Positions 60,910 through 64,000 of a DNA stretch of 64,000 bases are shown piece by piece. The first letter of the stretch is position 1; every line of letters begins with the position of its first letter. Position numbers and translations under genes: made by a program. Origin of the DNA: Ensifer adhaerens (GTDB taxonomy: Bacteria; Pseudomonadota; Alphaproteobacteria; Rhizobiales; Rhizobiaceae); assembly GCF_013283195.1 (NCBI RefSeq), contig NZ_JABEKT010000001.1, positions 3,235,473 to 3,299,472 of the forward strand, read 5' to 3'. A model generated the notes under the pieces. That model was not told the DNA's origin. It saw nothing but the letters and a program-made list of their open reading frames with translations, and searched no databases.

Positions 60910-61402
60910 CGTGTCTGGCTGAAGCTCGATGCATGCTCGTCGTGTACGAATTTGCCATTGATAACCTGCGGAAACAGCAGCTTGAGGCGCAGCAGGGAAT
61001 TCTCGATGATCGCAACGACGGGCTTCGGCCCGCAGAACCGCTCTTGCACCGTTCGCTGATAGCGCCGCGCGTCAGATGCGGCGTGCAGAGGACACTGTAA
61101 CCCTTTCGACCCGCTGCATCGTTTCACCCTTAGATCGGATTGTCGGGCTTATGCCGCAGCCAGTTCCGTCGCCGATGCCAGGAACGCGAACGGCGATCTC
61201 CCGGCACAGCGCCGAGCCCGCGCAGCCGCGTCCCTTTTGTGCGCGGAAATCTGCGCAAGGCAGTCGCTTGCTCATGCGGCCGTTTCGCATCACCGCGAGG
61301 CGATCGCACCGATTGCAACACCGGGTCCGTTTGCAAGCACGAGGAAGGTCCGTTTCGGTTCCGACGGACCTGTGCAAGCGGGTTGGCATGATCCGGACAA
61401 AG
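60910..61402. other. Stretch without a convincing gene
   Basis: Overlapping Arg/Pro-rich frames occur on both strands with no ribosome-binding site, conserved motif or codon-bias signal that I can see. A short unannotated RNA cannot be excluded. Confidence 0.4.
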
Positions 61403-61432
61403 AAAAACCCCTCACACCTGGGGCGTGAGGGG
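61403..61432 (-). terminator. Rho-independent terminator for the secreted-protein gene
   Basis: On the reverse strand CCCCTCAC and GTGAGGGG arms nine bases apart are followed by TTTTTC. It lies about 45 bases after the stop at 61476. Confidence 0.8.
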
Positions 61433-61475
61433 CGCATTTCCGCCGGCCGGGGGAGACAAGGCGGAAAGACGGGGA

Positions 61476-61874
61476 TTACCAGCGACCGATAACCGGGCAA
61501 CCGCGAACGTTGGCGAACGCGATCGTCTGGCGGTAGCCGCGGCGGCTGCCTTCGACGACGATGCGGCGGTGCGAGACGTCGGCGACATAGGCGCGGCGCA
61601 GGCCATGGTCACGGGCCTTGTCGACAGCCATCCAGGGGGCGCAGCGGCTGCGGCGGCCACCGCCATCCCAGCCCCGGTCCGGACCGCGGCGATCGCGACC
61701 CCAGTCGCGCTCGTCGTCGTAACCACGGTCGAAATCGCGATACTGAACCTGAACGCCATCGCCCGAGCCGAAGCCGAATTCGACGGTGTCTGCGGACGCG
61801 GTGGAGGCGGCACCGACAAGGCCGGTCAAACCGATGACGGCGGCTGCGGCGGCGTTGATAAGGATGTTCTTCAT
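61476..61874 (-). CDS. Secreted small protein with Arg/Asp/Gly-rich centre
   Basis: A 132-residue protein. Signal peptide MKNILINAAAAAVIGLTGL...STASA, then VEFGFGSGDGVQVQYRDFDRGYDDERDW and a conserved C terminus with two cysteines (RCAPWMAVDKARDHGLRRAYVADVSHRRIVVEGSRRGYRQTIAFANVRGCPVIGRW). GGAGAAAGACC supports the ATG at 61874. The type is common in Rhizobiaceae; unknown function. Confidence 0.8.
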   Translation of the reverse strand: MKNILINAAAAAVIGLTGLVGAASTASADTVEFGFGSGDGVQVQYRDFDRGYDDERDWGRDRRGPDRGWDGGGRRSRCAPWMAVDKARDHGLRRAYVADVSHRRIVVEGSRRGYRQTIAFANVRGCPVIGRW

Positions 61875-62209
61875 GGTCTTTCTCCGAGGGCTTGAAGGGT
61901 TCGATCTGCAATCACCGTCCCAAGCGATTGATCGGACAATAGCGGCGCCAAACTGAACGCTGGCGGAACTACACATTCATGCAGGGTTCAGATTGCGGGC
62001 GCCTGACGCAAGCGCGCGGGCAACGAAGATTCGTTCGACTTCCAGGCGAGGTGCCCCGGCGAGTGGCCGGCAAGCGCTGACCCAGCATTTTCGAGTGATA
62101 TCAATATGCTAGAGGATTGACCGACACATGGCGTTGCCATCCCCTGCGCGACAGGCGGCGTGAAATGCGGCGCGATCTTCCTGAGGAGGTTGCGATGCGA
62201 AGACGCGGC

Positions 62210-62614
62210 TCAGCCGGCAAGTTCGGCTTCGAAAGCGCGCATGTTGCGATAGTGGCTGACCCGCGTGATCGACTGATCCTCGATCTCGATGACGAAGACG
62301 CTCGGGATCGAATAGGTCTGGCCGGAGGCGGTGGGGAAACCGTCGAGCGTCTCGCGGTAAGTGCCACGCGCCGTCAGGTCGGCGGCGATCCGCTGGCCAA
62401 AATTGTCGCGCATCAGCACGATGTCGCCATAGGTTTCGTCGAAATGGCGCAGGAAGGTCATGATGCTGGATCTGAGCGGTTCGACGCCGACGGTGCGCTG
62501 TCCGGTCAGAGAATCGAGCGCCACATCCTCGTCGACAAGCCGCGCCAATGCGTCGAAATCGCGGTCGTTCAATGCGTCGATGAAGCGGCTGGCGATGGTT
62601 TGGGCGTCGGTCAT
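62210..62614 (-). CDS. SnoaL-like (NTF2-fold) protein
   Basis: A 134-residue protein: ASRFIDALNDRDFDALARLVDEDVALDSLTGQRTVGVEPLRSSIMTFLRHFDETYGDIV is the SnoaL/NTF2 pattern. The ATG at 62614 with GAGGCAG upstream is chosen over a long frame into the next intergenic. No substrate prediction. Confidence 0.83.
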   Translation of the reverse strand: MTDAQTIASRFIDALNDRDFDALARLVDEDVALDSLTGQRTVGVEPLRSSIMTFLRHFDETYGDIVLMRDNFGQRIAADLTARGTYRETLDGFPTASGQTYSIPSVFVIEIEDQSITRVSHYRNMRAFEAELAG

Positions 62615-62777
62615 ATCTGCCTCGGATGCTGATGTCGGGTTCGTCCATGTCTTTTGGACTGCAGCCATGGAAACGACGAAAGCCAATGTCGGTTCCATGC
62701 GCCGCCCTCCAACGAATATGGAGGGGCGACGACGCCCTTCAAGTCGCCGCCACGATCGATCGGGCGATCGGGCCGCG

Positions 62778-63200
62778 TCAGGCGCCAAGATGCAGCACGA
62801 TCTCGCGGCGGTGCGGCCGGTCGCGGTGTTCGAACAGATAGAGGCCTTGCCAGGTGCCAAGCGCCATGCGGCCGGCATTGACGGGGATGCCGATCGAGAC
62901 CTGCGTCAGCGCCGCCTTGATGTGAGCCGGCATATCGTCGGGCCCTTCCTGCGTGTGCACCACCCAGCGCATCGATGGATCGGAGGTTGGCGGCACCAGC
63001 CGGGCAAAAAACTCGCTGAGGTCGCGCTTCACGTCAGGATCGGCGTTTTCCTGGATGAGGAGCGAGCAAGAGGTGTGGCGGACGAACAGGGTCAACAACC
63101 CCTCGCCCCCGCTGTTGGCGCCGACAAACTCTGCAGCCTCGTCGGTGAACTCGTAGAGCCCCTGACCGCGGGTGGAAATGACGATCGTGGTCTGCGGCAT
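62778..63200 (-). CDS. yjbQ: YjbQ-family (UPF0047) protein
   Basis: A 140-residue protein. TTIVISTRGQGLYEFTDEAAEFV, LLTLFVRHTSCSLLIQENADPDVKRDLSEFFARLVP, and RMALGTWQGLYLFEHRDRPHRREIVLHL match the YjbQ/UPF0047 family, associated with thiamine-phosphate synthase side activity. HTSCS and HTQEGPDDMPAH are the conserved motifs. Confidence 0.92.
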   Translation of the reverse strand: MPQTTIVISTRGQGLYEFTDEAAEFVGANSGGEGLLTLFVRHTSCSLLIQENADPDVKRDLSEFFARLVPPTSDPSMRWVVHTQEGPDDMPAHIKAALTQVSIGIPVNAGRMALGTWQGLYLFEHRDRPHRREIVLHLGA

Positions 63201-63306
63201 GGCTGCCCGTCTCCCTTGGCGCGCGGCGGCGGCATGCGCGCCGCCATCGCGACGGATCCGACAAAACCCGCCGCCAAGTCAAGCAAACGGCGCCTGTTCT
63301 CGAAAG

Positions 63307-63660
63307 CTATTTCTCGAGAAAGGCCTCGAAACCGCCATAGATCATACGCTTGCCGTCGAACACGTCTCTCCAGGCCTCGCCCTGCAGCCGCGGATCCTCC
63401 ATCACCTTGGCAACGATCGCGTCCCGGTCGGCACGTGACTTGTAGGTGATCCAGGAGAAAACCACGGTCTCGTCTTCCCTGGCCTGCACGGCGCGGGGAA
63501 AGGACGTCACCTCGCCATAGGGCACATCGTCGCCAAGGCACTCGGCATAGGAAAGCGCACCATGCTCCATCCACACGTCACCCGCTTGCCGCGCCATGTC
63601 CTTGTATGCCTCGATATTGGCCTTGGGCACCGCAACGATGAAACCATCCACGTAGCTCAT
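63307..63660 (-). CDS. DUF1428-family protein
   Basis: A 117-residue protein: MSYVDGFIVAVPKANIEAYKDMARQAGDVWMEHGALSYAECLGDDVP...FSWITYKSRADRDAIVAKVMEDPR is a typical DUF1428, a small ferredoxin-like fold of unknown role. GAGGAGG precedes the ATG at 63660. Confidence 0.9.
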   Translation of the reverse strand: MSYVDGFIVAVPKANIEAYKDMARQAGDVWMEHGALSYAECLGDDVPYGEVTSFPRAVQAREDETVVFSWITYKSRADRDAIVAKVMEDPRLQGEAWRDVFDGKRMIYGGFEAFLEK

Positions 63661-63877
63661 GTCGATATCCTCCTCGGTTGCTTCGACCACCAAAGGACGA
63701 ACGGGATCGAAAAGTTCCGACACTAGCCTCAGATTTTCCGGTTGATGCGTGTTTGCCGCCCTTCAAGGGCTGTCGTCGGCGGCCGCGCACGGCCTTGCGA
63801 AATAATTATGACCGCCTGTCGGCAAGTCCCCTTCCCGTTCGTCCTTGGCACAGACCATCACCAAGGGAGCAACCGCC

Positions 63878-64000
63878 ATGCAGAAGATCACGCCCTTTCT
63901 CTGGTTCGACAACCAGCTTGAAGACGCGATAAAGTTCTACACCGCCATCTTCCGCAATGCCCGGATCACCGACGTCAAGAAAGGGCCTGATGGCAAGGCG
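63878..64000 (+). CDS. VOC/PhnB-like protein, 3'-truncated by window edge
   Basis: The first 41 codons: MQKITPFLWFDNQLEDAIKF followed by YTAIFRNARITDVKKGPDGKA. This is the start of a PhnB/3-demethylubiquinone methyltransferase-like VOC protein. AAGGGAGC precedes the ATG. Metal-binding residues would lie beyond the window. Confidence 0.8.
   Translation, partial: MQKITPFLWFDNQLEDAIKFYTAIFRNARITDVKKGPDGKA

Noticed and set aside
61072-61500. Overlapping frames of about 140 residues on both strands.
   Set aside because: Arg/Pro/Ser-rich composition, no ribosome-binding site, no recognisable motif, and terminators inside or beside them.

Overview
The window looks like chromosomal DNA of a Rhizobiaceae member, most likely Ensifer/Sinorhizobium or Rhizobium. 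This rests on high GC, RIME-type intergenic elements, a DUF982 gene behind an EcfG-type promoter, a DUF1476 (ATP synthase zeta-like) gene, and many small ABC-transporter/LysR catabolic clusters. No species can be named from the sequence alone.

Region 1 (1-13 kb): a truncated alpha/beta hydrolase; a LysR regulator followed by a complete polyamine uptake and degradation operon (ydcSTUV-patD); a secreted SnoaL-like protein; a siderophore module (FhuF reductase plus a periplasmic binding protein); and a cysteine hydrolase with a divergent Lrp/AsnC regulator. Region 2 (11.9-19.4 kb): a Rieske monooxygenase and two tandem 815-residue FAD/GcvT demethylases, probably for methylated amines such as glycine betaine, dimethylglycine or sarcosine, with a divergent LysR and a good ATC-N9-GAT operator. 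Region 3 (19.4-23 kb): an amino-acid-type ABC permease and binding protein, a GYD protein and a biuret-hydrolase-like enzyme, divergent from a LysR gene.

Region 4 (23-42.7 kb): mixed housekeeping and accessory genes. They include a membrane alpha/beta hydrolase, a LysE exporter, an Lrp/PLP-lyase pair, several TetR and ArsR regulators with visible palindromic operators, a cobalamin riboswitch controlling cbtB-cbtA, a second FhuF-like reductase translationally coupled to a glucoamylase-family gene, a VWA protein, a GntR regulator, a DUF982 protein and a GH26-like beta-mannanase.

Region 5 (44.4-59.8 kb): an integrated phage-derived element of about 15.4 kb in the 3' end of a tRNA-Ile(CAU) gene, bounded by 51-bp perfect direct repeats. 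It carries an integrase, two divergent Arc-like ribbon-helix-helix genes over shared operators, AlpA-type regulators, a replication-type winged-helix protein beside an iteron-like array, a TerS-like protein, a large podovirus-type DNA-ejection protein, a tail spike, and two reverse-strand groups of membrane/coiled-coil accessory genes. I found no large terminase, portal, capsid, scaffold or polymerase gene. It is therefore either a decayed prophage or, more interestingly, a satellite that uses a podovirus helper while supplying its own ejection protein and tail spike. This is the best candidate for an undescribed system here.

Region 6 (59.8-64 kb): the reconstituted tRNA, a SIMPL-domain protein with tandem terminators, a secreted basic protein, a SnoaL-like protein, YjbQ, a DUF1428 protein, and the start of a VOC/PhnB-like gene cut by the window end.
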